Shown here: positions 22,901 to 37,900 of the stretch, piece by piece
How positions within the stretch are numbered: the stretch's first letter is position 1
Layout of the letters: each line of letters opens with the position of its first letter
Source of the DNA: Dendrolimus kikuchii
Taxonomy: Eukaryota > Arthropoda > Insecta > Lepidoptera > Lasiocampidae
Length of the DNA: 64,000 nt
Direction of reading: 5' to 3'
Assembly: GCA_019925095.2 (NCBI GenBank)
Contig: CM034392.1
Span: 1,061,501-1,125,500, forward strand
Notes under the pieces: model-generated
Seen by the model: only the letters and a program-made list of their open reading frames with translations
What the model was told of the DNA's origin: nothing
Databases searched by the model: none
Position numbers and translations under genes: made by a program

Positions 22901-25900
22901 CCAGTTTGACAAATGCCCGGACTGTTGTTTTCTCGCCTCTTACAACAGGCCGCCCCAACGCAGGAATGAGTATTCTTTCTCCGTTCCTGCACGGGTAACA
23001 TTGCTGAAGACCAAGTTAGCCCCTGGAAAGGCAAGAGTAACTCACGTGCAACACCCTGTGCGCGTCGAGCGCGACGTGCACGGCGGCCGGCTCCACGATG
23101 GAGAGCGCCGTCTCCTCCTCCAGGCCCAGCACGCACGAGAACACCTCCAGCTCGTTTAGCTCGCACGAGATCGGCTTCTGGGCGTCCGCGCACCTGTACG
23201 TTATCACTGTGGTGCTCTGCGAATTACACCACTGTATTAATACCCACATTTTTTTTTTGCAGGATTTCAACAGACAAACAGACGGCCGACTTGATGGAAA
23301 GTGGTTACCATCGTCTATAGACATTTGCAACACCAAAGGTGCTAGAAATGCGCTGCTGCTCTCTTAAGGGAAACTGGAACCTGATTACTAATGCCGGAAC
23401 ACAATTTAAGGTTATTATGGCGGCGTACTTTAGACCAGGGGGGGTAGCCATCCAGTCGGGCAAATACCCTACCACCTAGCTGTGGGTTGTTTTGTCACCT
23501 CTTACGACAGGCCGCCCCACAGGAAATTGTATTCTTTCTCCGTTCTTGCACAGATAAACTACATAACTTTTAACTTTATTATAGTGAGATCAATATTAAA
23601 ATGCACTTCTGAAGTTCGTACAGGACATTTCGCAAAACACAATAGGGCGACCGAGTTGCTTTATATCATTTTAGAAAACATCGCAGCCCAAACTACATAC
23701 AAAGCTATTATAATAGAGGTAAACTTTGTAATTGGTTTAATTAGATTTTATAGACTTTGAAACCAAAAATAAGTTTAATAATTATTCGTTTAGTACAATA
23801 TACACATAATTCACGATATTGACGGTTCAAAGCCAAAAAATGATAAATATATATTTGACATTAATGTTACCACCTTTCATTCAACAGCTATATTTAATTC
23901 TGGGTCAAAAGGACGCCGGAGCCGTTTGCTTGGGCGCATATAGCCAAAAATATGGCGCTGCGGTCACGTATTCTTGATGCCGCCGTTACATTTCACTAAT
24001 AAAATACACTGTGGTCATGACACAGGCACATATTAATTCTAGTTTGCTAGGTTTTTTTTAAATACGCGGATTATAAGACCCGTGAACAATATGGAACATA
24101 CTCTTAGTATAACCGCATTGGTGTCCCAGACGGAGGGGTCCTCGACGAGCACCAGCTGCGAGTCGGTGATGTTCAGCTTCAGCTCCATGGAGGGCTCCTC
24201 GTCGGGCGGAGCGGCGGCACCGGCGCTGCAGTGGGGGCCGGCCGCGACCCGCGCCGCAGCCAATGCCTCCTCCCTAAAAGATCATGTAATATTTAAAAAA
24301 GAAGAATCTGTGCCGAAATTATCTTCTTATCTGAGGAACAACTTTAACCGACTTCAAAAAGGAACAGGTTGCCAATTCGTCTTTATTATCTATATTTTAT
24401 CCGTGCAGGAACGGAGAAAGAATACAATTTCCTGCGGCCCAGCGGCCTATCGTAAGAGGCGACTAAACAACCCACAGCCAGGTGGTAGAGTATTTGCTTG
24501 ACTGGATGGCGACCACACCTGGTCTAGAGTATGCCGCCATAACAACCTTGTGTTGTGTTCCGGCATTAGTGACCAGGTTCCAGTCTCCTTTAAGAGAACA
24601 GCAGCGCATTTGTAGAAACTTTGGTGTTGCAAATGTCCATAGGCGATGGTAACCGCTTTCTATCAAGTGGGCCGTCTGCATGTCTGCTAAACTCCTGCAA
24701 TAAAAAATAAAACAATTTTTTTTTGTATGTTCGTTACTCGATTTCTCCGTCAATTGTGAACCGATTTTCAAATTTTGTTCTATCGTAAGGGTATACTCCC
24801 GAATTGGTCCCATAGTTACCGTGTCAGGATCTGATGAGTGGATCGTAGGGAAATCGAGAACAACCCTTGTTGACGAGCATCCACACCGAAGAGTGAGATA
24901 GTAACATTGTATACATTGGCACTGTAGTACAAAAACTACAGGCGTTTAATATATTGTTTTTAAAGCTATTCAGATGTTTGCGCAACTAAAAATTGATAAA
25001 AAAAATTAACAAAAACAAATCCGACTTCACACTAAAAACCAATAAATAAATATTTAAGCGACTTCTTTGTACAACACCTTAAAGTCGGTTCGAAGTAAAA
25101 CATAAACATACATACATACATACATAACTTCACGCCAGTTCCCTCGCGGGGTAGGCACGAACAACAGAGTGCCATTTAGGCTTATTCTTACACACCTCAC
25201 TTGCCTCTTTGACATTCATAACTCTTGTCATGCAAGCTCGTCTGTTCTTAAGGCTCCTGACATCACCTTCTGCTAGTACACGATCAATTTGATCATGGAA
25301 GGTGTGTCGTGGCCTTCCACGACTTCTGCATCCATCCACTTTTGCATTGTATATCTGTTTAGTCATTCTTTCATCATGCATTCTTTCCACATGCCCGAAC
25401 CACCGGAGCATTCCTTTCCTTACCTTCACCCCGACACTCTCTTTCAGACCAACTCTCTTTCTTACTTCGGTATTACGAACGCGGTCCGCGAGCGTCACTC
25501 CGCAGATTTTGCGCAGTGCTCGCATCTCGACCGCGTTTACTCTACTTTCATGCTCTTTCTTCCATACCCAACTCTCGCATCCATACGTGAGCGTAGGTAC
25601 CAGCACCGCGTTGTGTACGGCGAGCTGGGCCTTCCGGCTGAGGTTCTTAGCGCCTAGAAGTTTACCTAACGCTCCATTCAAACTATTCCCCAAATTCACT
25701 CTTCTTTCTATATCAGCGGTGTACCTTCCATCCCTGCTAAAAGCACATCCAAGATATACAAACTCATTCACTTGCTCCAGCATAACATCATCGACCATTA
25801 TCCTTGCATTCGTTCTGGTTATAAAACATAAACATTACTATAATTTGCACATTTGTTGTTTTTTAATGTTTTACTTGGCACCGACTTCAAGATATTGTAG

Positions 25901-28900
25901 AAAGAAGTCGGTTCAATATTTATTTTTTGCTTTTTAGTTTAAAGTTGATTTTGTTTTTTTTTTAATATACATTATTTAATCATTTGCGATCGACCCAATG
26001 TGTCATAATAAGAAATTAATAACACATATATAATAAATAAAAAAGATATCCAATCTAATAAAATAGACATTATAATATTTATGGAATAAACAAAAATATA
26101 AAATAAGTTATAAAAATAAAAAAAATAAACAAATTTGTTGATATAATGTAATAAAATTAAAAATGTAACTGACATTATATGTGACGTATGCAATGTGTCA
26201 AACTAATAAAGTTCTGTTCTCGCCTAACAAAGCTACGCGCGAGTTTCATTTTAACAAAATTGAATAATCAACTTTATTAATAAAGTTAATTATTTAATTT
26301 GTTTTCTTTTAAAATGAATTTTTCATATTTTTGACCCCACAAATCAATATTTTTATTAAATTATTTAAATAAAATCAAATTATACCAATTTTTTAATTTA
26401 AAATTGAATTTTTTATTATTTATATTGTGAATAAATTTTATTTGATTATAAATAATTTTGTGGTAGATTAGTGGTCAAGGCACTCGGCGTCTTAAATGTC
26501 GTGGATACAATCTTGACCGGAAAGCATACACCATTTAGGCAATTTCTGATTTAATATGTATTTTGTCGCAATTACCACATGCTGACGGCGAAGGAAAACA
26601 TGGTGATGAAACCTGCACATCGAGATAGCCGACGTGTCAAATCAGTTAATTCGCCTTGGACAAGCGTATATATCCATGCAGGAACGGAGAAAGAATACAA
26701 TTTCCTGCGGCCTGGCGGCCTGTCGTAAGAGGCGACTAAACAATCCACAGCTAGGTGGTAGGGTATTTGCCCGACTGGATGGCGACCAACCCTGGTCTAG
26801 AGTATGCCGCCATAACAACCTTGTGTTGTGTTCCGGCATTAGTGACCAGGTTCCAGTCTCCATTAAGAGAGCAGCAGCGCATTTGTAGCACCTTTGGTGT
26901 TGCTAATGTCCATAGGCGATGGTAACCGCTTTCCGTCTGCCTGTCTGCTGAACTCCTGCATTAATAATAATAAAAAAAAACCTTACAGGTATACTGTCTC
27001 TTAGAAATTGGGAGACTCGAGCCCAGCAGTGGGACAGTTACGGGTGGTATTATTTGATTAGTGCACTCACAGATGCTGTTGGTCGGGGTCCGCGGGCGGA
27101 GGGGGCGGCTGCATGATGAACTGGTTGGCCGCCTCCCACCAGTCCAGCACCGCCATCAGCCGCATGTTGTTCACCAGGATCGTGTACGCCGAAGAATCAC
27201 GCCGTTTCCTATAGCATCCAAATGACCCTTTTTTTTATGACACGAGTTCAACAGACAGGCAAACGGCCCACCTGATGGAAGGCGGTTACCGTCGCCTATG
27301 TACATTTGTAACACCAGTTGCTGTCTCGCTCTCACGTAGCTCACACAATATGCTATGTATCGCACTAGCTATGCCACTTGTTAATATTTCTATATACCGT
27401 TTAAAATTTCAAAGGTAATCACCTCCCGAGCAAAGACAGGCAGACGGCCCACCTGATGGAAAGCGGTTGCCGTCACCTATGAATACTTGCAACATCAAAG
27501 GTGCTACAAATGCGCTGCTGCTCTGTAAAGGGAGACTGGTACTTGGCCATTGATGCCAGAACAGAACTCAAGGTTGTTATGACGGCACGCCCCAGAACAG
27601 GGGCGGTAGCCATCCAGACAGGCAATTACCCTACTACCTGGCAAATAAGCGTGTATGTACGAAGAGATTAATGAAAGTTGATGAAGCAAAAAGTGTTTGT
27701 CAGGATTGTAGCAGATGGAAATCCATCGTCTCTGGTTACCCCTTCCCCAATGCAGCCACGAATCTTAATTTTTTCGATGGGGGGGGGGGGCAAAAACTTG
27801 AAAAATTACGCCCCGCTCGCTTATATTTTTACCTTAATCACCATCATCATTTCTGCCATCAGACGCTCACTGATGGACACGCGTGCGCCTTTCAACCTAT
27901 GTCTACGCGCCCCGCGACAAGTATTGTATGTGCTCAAAGTACCGGACGTCTCAGTGGTCAAAGGTGCGTTAATAATAATAATAGCGACACCTTGTACCTG
28001 ACTCCGGGGGCCAAGGCAAGGCCCCCACCTCCGGGCTTGCCTTAGCCAGCCGGCACGGAGTGGAGATCGCTAGGGCTAAGACTCAAGCTCCAGGGGTGGA
28101 AGTGATAAATGGCATCACGTCAGAAGTAGCTTCTGTGAACCTGCAGCCCACCCCTTAGCCAGTCACACCCATGTTGACCCTGTCTTTATGGCATTTTTTT
28201 GGGGCCCATGCAGGGAGTGGCGAGTCACCGTCTGTCCAATTATTCCATGTTCCCTGAACATTGCGACGGGCAAACGCCATAGTCTCCATATTCCCAGACC
28301 CCCAGTACCACGAGCAGTTCACCCCAATAGACCGGTACTTTTGTGTCCTCATTTCCCACAATAGTCCTACACTGGCCGGGGCTTGTCCTTGGGTGCATTA
28401 TTACATAGTGTAGACAGGGATAATCGCCGGTCAGTGTCACGCCACATTTACATTAAATTTGTCAAGGGGCCTCTACGTGTTGGCCTTTCCATGGCCCCAC
28501 GCAAGCCTTCCAAAGACACACAAATAATATTTATTTAATCCAGACTAGGTCCATAGCAAATTACATTATTGGTATTATAATATTAAAATATAACTAAGTC
28601 ACTATGTAGTTTCATCCAATGTTCTAACAATGGTCCATTTATTTGAAGCAGAGCAGCGACCATTTTTTTTTTTTTTTATTGCAGGAGATCAGCAGACAGG
28701 CAGACGACCCACTTGATCGAAAGCGGTTACCATCGCCTATGGACATTTGTAACAGCAAAGTTGCTACAAATGCGCTGCTGCTCTCTTAAGGGAAACTGGT
28801 ACCTGGTCACTAATGCCGGAACACAATTCAAGGTTGTTATGGCGACATATTTTTCTACCAGGGGTGGTAAGCCATCCAGTCGGGCAAATGCCCTACCACC

Positions 28901-31900
28901 TGGCTGTGGGTTGTTAAATCGCCTCTTACGACAGGCCGCCCCAACGCAGGAAATTGTATTCTTTCTCCGTTCCTGCACGGATAAAAATTATTTTGGGAGT
29001 TATAAAATCCTTCTCTTGTGTTCGCTGCTCTTTGTCGTATTAGTGCCGCAAAACCAGGGAGTCTGGCTTCTGTGAACATCTCTGAAGCGCTACAGTATCT
29101 AGGTAACCCGTAATGAGTTGTGTATTTGTGCGAAGTTTAAATTTGAGGAAACAGGTGTTGTGCAATGCTGGATCACGGATCCTTATAACACAGCTTCGCT
29201 GGTTCTATTAAATTTTATTTTTTGTGGACTGTACAGGGTATATATATTTGAGAGTGAGAGGTATGCCAAATCCTGCACAAAAACCAATGGGGTAATAAGC
29301 ACCACTAACCTCGGAATCCACCTCCGATGGGGCAGCTAGATAGCTCCTGAAGTGCACGGCATTGACAAGTCTTCGGATGGCACTTAAGTTAAGTTATGGC
29401 ACACTCACACCAAGAGCAAGCACGGCTTGTGTCTAAAGTTTAATGCTGCGTTTCCACGCTTGCCAAGGCTCGGCCAGCGTCCACACGCACAAGCGTGTAA
29501 AGAGGGCGTTTGGCTTGGCTCGCGTGAGCTTGTGGTCGCTTGTATTCGATCCAGGCTAGTGTCGGTTTTTGGACACAAATCAAAGGGCGCTTGCGACGCG
29601 TTCACACGCTGGCGCGCGCTTAGTAGCCGCATATACATATACACCGGCACCGTTAAATTTTGAATACCGAAAATTTTTAGAAGGTTTTAGATTCACCTTC
29701 GAAATTTTTTTGAAGTAACCGAAATACCAATTAAACTGAAAAACGTATTAGTTAGCGGGTACGATTTTTATGAAACTTTATCATCCACCATCTTTGTGGT
29801 CGTCGGGCTTTCGTTGCTTTTGTTTTACTTTGCTTGTATTTGAAATAAAAGTAGGTTAAACCAAACGTAATAGCCGATACAAGTTCGACGTCCGCCATGC
29901 TTGGATGTACGTAACACACTGACGGATTCACAAGCGTGTAAACGACCCCCAAACGCCAAGCGAGATTTGTGGACGCTTGCCGAGCCTTGGCAAGCGTGGA
30001 AACGCAGCATAATACGATCTCCAAGAATGGGATGTGAATCGTTCACTTGCACGGAGAAAACGGAACGTCCGAACTGACCTCGCGTGCGTTGGAGACTGGT
30101 TCGCCACCACGCAATGGCGGCGAGACCGAAAGCCAGCGGCACTTAAAAAACTACCCACATCAGTATAAATAGTGAGGATCCAACAGGTGTGTCTATAGAT
30201 ATATAGGTGTGAATAGATGGGCATTGAGGGGCTGGCGGGGCTTACCGGGCGTGCACCTCGGCCTGCACGCTGTGCCGGTGCTCGCGCATCGGCTGCACGA
30301 TGTTCGTGAACACGTTCCCGCGCCGGTTCGCCGGCTCGCTCGCGTAGCGCGTGTCGCTCACCAGTATCTCCTACGCAACATCGAGACAATTCAGAGCTCC
30401 ACACTAGGAACCAGAGCCCATCAAAAATACTTCATATAGTCATATATAGACATCGGATTATATGCATGTTCGCATATGGTACTTTTTCATTGACAGTTAT
30501 ACTTGTTAGGCGTCTTGTACTATGCCGAAGACACGACGAAAAAATGATTGAACAGAGTAACGCCCTTCCGCGTTCACTATCGCAGGTTTGTGGCAAATTA
30601 AATGCAGTTTTGTATAAAAACCCCGGTCTTGAAAGAATAAAGAAAATTGACGCATCTATCAACGGCACCGGACAGACTCTACCCGAAGAAGTATCTGCAG
30701 AAATGGCGCCAAATTTCAAGTTCTGTCCGGTGACGTCAGTTGACGTCGAAAGGTCATTTTCAGCCTATAAATTAATATTAAAGAAAATCTCGAAAAATAT
30801 GTTATTGTTTACTAATAATAATTAATAACTAATATTAAAGTATGTTTAATATATAAATATAATGTGAAAATAAACTTAAATTCTAATTAATCTAATAATA
30901 TATGGTTTATTGATTGTGCATATTTTGCCATTTTGATAGTGCATATAATCCGATGTCTAGTCATAAGGAAAGTTATTCCTTCTTTATTGCAAATCTGACA
31001 AACGGGCAAACGACCCAGCTGATGGAAAGTGGTTATGCAACACCGAAAGCGCAGCCAACGTGTTACCAGCCTTTAGAATGGATTAGTAGGATGAGACAAC
31101 ACTGTAATAACTATAGAGGAATAAAGCTGCTGTCACATACTATGAAAGCATGGGAGTGAGAGAAGATGTATGTCAGAATAGAGGAGTGTAGACGGAAAAG
31201 ACACGTTGTCCCGTCCCCATATCATTGGCATATGGACATCGGAACTCTCACTCATGGCACGAAAAACGATTAGCTCAAAGCTAATCGCTTCACGGCGATA
31301 TTCTGTGAGAGCGTGGTATAACACCGATCTTGCCGGCCCTAAGAGCTGTAATCAATCTGGCTCTACCATACAAAAGTGTCATCTATTGTAATTCCTTAAA
31401 TTTTGAAAAATAATAAAAATATCAAGATGCGAACATAGGCGTAAGGAAAGAAGCAATTACAGAAATTGATAGGAAAAAGTTACACGAGATTGAAAGGCAT
31501 ATTGTATGGTAATAACAATCCCTATTAATATTATAAATGCGAAAGTAACTCTGTCTGTCTTGTCTGTTCCGTTTTCACGGAAAAACTACTGGACCGATTT
31601 GGCTGAAACTCAGTATATATATATTTTTTCGATGCCGAGAATGAACATAGGATATTTTTTATCCCGAAAAATGGGATAATTTCTGGGATAAAAATATATT
31701 TGTCTTTTTGTTTGTTATCCTTTTATGGAAAGACTATTGGACCGATTTGGTTGAACCTCGGTACATATATAATTTGAATACCCAGAGTGGCCAAAGGATA
31801 CTTTTTATCCCGGATAATGGGATACATTTTGGGATAGATTTATGTAAAGTTTATCCCGGAAACTAGGACTGGTTTTGTGATTGTGTCCATTTCGTCCACT

Positions 31901-34900
31901 GGGTCTACTGGGTCCATTGGGTCCACTTGGTCCACTTGGGCCACTGTGTCCACTTAGTCCCCTTGGTCAACTGGGTCCACTTGGTCCACTTGGTCCACTG
32001 GGTCCACTTGGTCCACTGGGTCCACTTGGTCTACTGGGTCCACTTGGTCCACTGAGTTTACTGGGTCCACTGGGTCCATTTGGAACACTTAGCCTACTGG
32101 GTCAACTGGGTCCACTGGGTCCACTTAGACTACTGGGTCCACTTGAATCACTGGGTCCACTAGGTCTACTCGGTCCAGAGGACTCACTGGGTCCACTGGG
32201 TCCACTGGACCCACTGGGTCGACTTGGTCCACTGGACCCACTGGGTCCACTTGGTCCACTAGGTCCGTTGGGTCCACTGGGTCCACTTTGTCCACTGGGT
32301 CCACTTGGGACATGTTATCTATTTTGTCATTTTTGTCAAGTTTTGTCATTTATGTAGTTTACATATATACGGGGGTGGTATAGTTTGCGATATAAAATGA
32401 AGTGAATCTTTCGGGGGCAAATACATACAAATTTAATACAATGTAACCTGTACCACTTGCTCTTTAAACATGAGACACGCACTAGAGGTTGACCCGCAGC
32501 GTAGCCGCGGGGTAAACTCTAGTATTTAATAAATTACCTACTAATATTAGCAAGCTACCTCTTAAATAGTTCAACCCTTATAAGACAATTTTTTCACTTA
32601 ATAGATTATCCTATAGCGTAGACTAATATATTAATGATAAACAATAAAATAAGATTACGATATTGAAATTTACAAATTTAATACTTTAACATGTTTTTAA
32701 TCATTTTAAAATTTCTTTTTTATTTATTTAACATGTATACTTACTGCAATGAATTTGGAAATGTGTAGGGTTATAGCATCAAGAGATTTAGTTAATGTAA
32801 GCATTTGCACGTCATGTAAACGACAAAACATACTGGTAACTAAGGTAATACCTATGTCTTTGCAAATGAAGCTCGATTGATTATTGGAAGGAACAATCAC
32901 CTGCGAGACCAGGTCGATGTCCTGGCTGAGGTCCGAGTAGGTCTCGACGAGGAGCCGCGACTTGATGAAGTTGACGCAGGCCAGCGAGCACGCGCCGTGC
33001 TCCGGCTCCAGCGCCACGCTCACGTCCAGCAGGTCGAACTTCAGCGAGGTCGTCGTCCACACCTACGCCAAGCGTTCTTTCGTTATATAGAGCCCGGGCC
33101 CCCAGCGTGGAGACTTTATGAGGAGTCAAATACTACAAGCGTTAACACCCAAAAGCATTACTTTTTTTATATTTTACAATTTCGAACTTTAATACAATCC
33201 AATAAAATCTAAATTCATATGCATCAATGTAAGATACATATCCGTAATAAAAAGTATTAAATAGTTAAATAAACATAAATAGATATATAGAAAACGTAAG
33301 CTAAAGGTGTAAAACTAGAATTAGTAAAAACATGCAATAGTTACGTTCTGTTTTGAAAAAAAAAAAAAAGAAAAGAAAATAAGTAAAAAAAAAAAATATG
33401 TAATAAAAATAAAGAATCCCTTACCTTACCATTCCCCGTGTTAGTAGATTTAGGAAAATAAAAAAAGAATAAAAAAGACCTCTATCTTAACCAATAATGG
33501 AGAAGGCGATAATAAAAAAAATAAATAGATTCATATCCATCAATGCAGTGCGTCCTACCCATCACGACATATGGTGCCGAGACATGAACACTGACAGTGG
33601 GACTGGTTCACAAATTCAAAGTCGTTCAATGGGCTATGGAGCGAGCTATGTTAGGTGTTCTTCTCTTATGAATAAAATCAGAAATGAAGACAACCTAAAA
33701 CCTACGTCCAGCACTGGACAGAGATTCGCCGAAGAAATGTGAGATACGGTGTTATGAAATTAGGTCTTGTAACACAATCGTACTTAGGAAGTTAACTCCA
33801 GTCGTGCGTCAGAGCTGACACACAAATCTTTGTTAATGCACAGTGAATGAATAGGCATCTTCCAAGTAAGCGTGCTCCGTCCGAGACAAGATTCATAGTA
33901 AAACGCAACATCGACAAACACAAAAAAATTTAACTCAACTGCATGAATTAGTGTATACTCTATATAACGACACTGAAAGAACTGTGCTTTTTATGGCGTT
34001 AGATCGAGTTGTCGTTAAGTGGAGAGAAGCCTGTTTATTTTTTGCTTAACGTCTTTTGCTGCACCAGTAATTTTGTTGTATTTTATTCTAATTTTATTCA
34101 TTTCTTGCGATATTGAAGCATGTTGGTAATAAAGGAAGTACTTAGAAATTTCGGTATGGACGATGCCGACAGTCGAGTGTATTACGAGCTAGGATAGTAA
34201 AGCGATAAAAGAGCGTACACAGCTGCGCAGTCTTTACTAATTTTGGCAACTTAAAATGTACTTTTTATTATTTAATTGTTGTCGTTATTGAGAGTGGGTG
34301 TAATGCTATATAGAGTCTATCATTGTATGGAAGACGAACTAAACCAACCAAAAGCCAAATGATTTCGATGCTTAAGGGAGTTTGTCGTTAAATTGAGTGA
34401 TGTTACATGCAGTTTACACTGCAGTCAACTTCAGCAGACAGGCAGACCTGCTGGAAAGCGGTTATCATCGCCTGTGGACACTTACAACACCAAAGGTGTT
34501 ACAAATGCGCTGCTGCTCTCTTAAGAGAGACTGGAACCTGGTCACTAATGCCGGAACACAACTCAAGGTTGTTATTGCGGTACACTCTAGACCAGGGGTC
34601 ACTATCTCGCTCTCGCATTATCACATTTGTAGATCTAAATTAAACCAACCAAAGCCAAGTGATTTCGATGCTTAAGGGAGTTTGTCGTTAAATGGAGGGA
34701 CGTTACATAGAGTTTACACTATAGTTCTTTCTCAATTAGAGCATGGCTTAAATGAAACAAGATATCGTTAAGGATCTGTGCCCACCTGCTCCGTGGCGCT
34801 GTGCAGGTGGGCCTGCGGCTGCGGCGGCGGCAGGAGGTCGTCCACGGGCTCGGCCAGGTTGTGCGCAAGCACGCCGCGCACCAGCCGGTACTGCGCGGGG

Positions 34901-37900
34901 TCCAGCGCGCACTGCAGCGTCGTCAGCGTGCCCTGGATCGTCATGTCCGGCACTGGCAACGCAACACATTTCATGTATTACAAATATTCGTCGCAAGAAG
35001 GTCAGGCGTCGTAAGTCGTGGTACTGTAATGGCTAGCACACGCGTCCCAGACTCAGAGGGCGCGGGTTCGATCTTCACTTAGGCAGTTTTCTGACCTGAA
35101 TTACCACGCGCTAATAACGGTAAAGGAAAACATCGTGATGCAATCTGCACATCGAGATAATCGATGTGTCAAACCTGCCAAGCCGTCTTGGACAAGCGTG
35201 GCGGGTATGTCCGTTCCCCTCTAATAGGAGGCCACAGCCCAGCAGTGGGACATTTATGGGCTTTTATTATGGTATATATATTATATGCATTGTAGTATAT
35301 ACAGTTAATAATAGATTTTACAAAATAATGAAATAACAAATGCAAATGCAGCAAATGACTACAGCATTGATTTTCAACTGATCCTCATATTAAAAAAAAA
35401 AACTTAAAATATTCGAATTGTTTTGATAGACAGACAAGAATTATTTGAGGCAATACGTCGAAGTACCTATAAAAAATATAATCAACATAAAATTAAAAAA
35501 CTTCGTTCAAAAAAACCGACTTCAAAAACTAAAAAGTATAAAATAACTTATTTCTAAAGCTATTGTTATTAATATATATTATCTAAAACATCTTTAAGTC
35601 GGTGCTTAGTAATTTTTATGTTTTACTTTGCACCGACTTCAAGATGTTTTAGATAATAATAATAGCTTTAGAAATAAGTTATTTTATACTTTTTAGTTTT
35701 TTAGTTGTTGAAGTCGGTTTTTTTATTTTATTTGTTACTTTTTAGTGTCTAGCTATGTATGGGTAGACCTGCGAAAGGTGCCGCGCTCCTTAAATAATAT
35801 AGGTCCCAAGAAACGGGACAAAAAAATGATCGTAAAATGAAAACTACTAGGCGAAACTATGTTAAATTTTTAGGGGACCAAATGGCAACTATTCCGCATC
35901 AAACTAAACAAGAATCACGTAAATCGAATCATAAATCTCAGCGTAATCGGTGTACATATGGAACGGAATGGAATTTTTTTTCATAAAAAATATTCATAAA
36001 ATGAATACTACTGGGCCAAACTATGTTAAATTTTTAGGGCACCAAATGGAAGCTATTTCGCGTCGAACAAAAAAAGAATCATGTAAATCGGATCATAAAT
36101 CTCGAAAGATCCCGACGAATTGAGAACGTCCTCCTTTTTTTAAAGTCGGTTAAAAATAGTTTAACAGTTTTAAATTTCTTCACTCAAACGACTGTATTGA
36201 CCATTTCGTAATTACTTACATAATATAATAGACTTGAATCAAATTTGATTGTTATAACAGGACATAGTCAATTTAAAAAAAAAACTTAATGCGTGCTTCT
36301 TAGTTTCATACGACAGAAGTGAAAACTTCATGAAGACGAGTAACGCTCGCCGAACGAGTGTAGCCGTGACGCGTTGCCTATAGCTTTCTCGATCCCCGGG
36401 CGTTAACATAGCCGAGCGTGACGCGTGACGGCTCAGTCTCATTTGATACCAATGAAAAAAGAGCTCAAAAGTTTTCACTTGAAATATGTTTACAGTACCA
36501 TTATGCGTGCTGCACATATTGTGCTCGATCTGCAGCGTGAGGTGCGCGGGCGCGTGCAACAGGGGCGGGCCCACGCGGCGCACGCGCAGCCCCGCGCCCC
36601 CGCGCGCCATCCACAGCGACAGCCCCTCCAGCCGGACGCTGCGCACGTCCAGCGTCTCGCGGACCCCTGGACCATTCGAGGAGGAAAGTCACTAACAGCT
36701 CATTATTTTGCCACATTCATGAAAACAAGCGATAGATAGTATTGCTTTGCAAATTGACCTTTTTTTTTAAATTATTATTATTAACATCTCTACGGACTCG
36801 AGTTCCGTACCCTTTTTTACTACTTAATTTCTATGAAAAATTTTAGAGTCCATACACGCTTATTTTTTATTTTTGTTACTGTGTATGACATTAATTTAGT
36901 GATTTTTATGTTGTGGTGTACCTTAAGAATAACTTATTATATTAATTTATACTAGATTTAATACTAAACTTATACGAATGTAGAGTGTATCTGTTACATG
37001 CTGGTGTTGTGAGGAAGTGCATGTGCAGTGTTGGCCTTATATCTGTATTTATATATAGTCCTATCCTAGTGCCATGTGTTCAAATTGACCGTTATTAATC
37101 ATTTTAAGCCCTTAACGTGTGCACTTCATATTTTAACCGAAATATGTATAAAAGTTTCATCCTGACGAATTAATTTCCATCTTTGTTGATAATAATTATA
37201 ATACGAACAAAACTTAAATGCGTCTTTGAAGTTCATACGCGTTATTACATAGACACAATTGTAAAGTTCACGAGGCGGTACATACAGAGTTGAGAGGGAA
37301 AATGTTGTTTTCTTGTTCTATTGCTATCCAGACCCGCATGTCATCTCATTCGCCCTTACAGTGTCAGATTTAATGAACGTTAACACTTCATTGGACCTGT
37401 GCAAACTCATGGAGCTAACTTCACTCGAAACGCATTCAAGTTTTGCGTGTACTTGAGACCTAATATTAGATAGACGTACCGCAGTTGGGGTCGGTGAGGG
37501 TGCTGACGGTGCCCTCGTCGCCGGCCACCCTGAAGCAGTTGTCGAGGTGCAGCCGGTCGAGGTGCGCGGCGAGCGCCGTCCGCGCCCGCCCCGACACCGG
37601 CACCACTATCACGGGCGCGGCGCACGACACGCGCACGCGCATGCGGCTGCCGCAGGAGCCCTCGCCCTCGGCGCCCACGCCCACCGACACCTGACACGGA
37701 CCATGACAATAATAATGGTTAAAATTCGTAGAATATAGATTTGTGGAAAGTCAACTCTGTCAATTGATATCTTCAAAACCGTCGGCGTCAGTGCAGGACC
37801 TTGTAACTACATTTTTCGGTGATATCATTTTTTCAATAAGTTATTAACAAGTACTTAATTATATGTAACAATTAGTTGCGCCCCGCGGTTTCACCTGCGT

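Noticed and set aside
25302..25937. 211-codon plus-strand ORF
   Set aside because: Antisense shadow of the RTE LINE C-terminal ORF at 25130-25798 on the minus strand.
31881..32357. 158-codon G-P-L repeat open frame on the plus strand (collagen-like appearance)
   Set aside because: It is only the translation of a 9-bp minisatellite inside a Helitron-like element; both strands are open because the unit length is a multiple of three.
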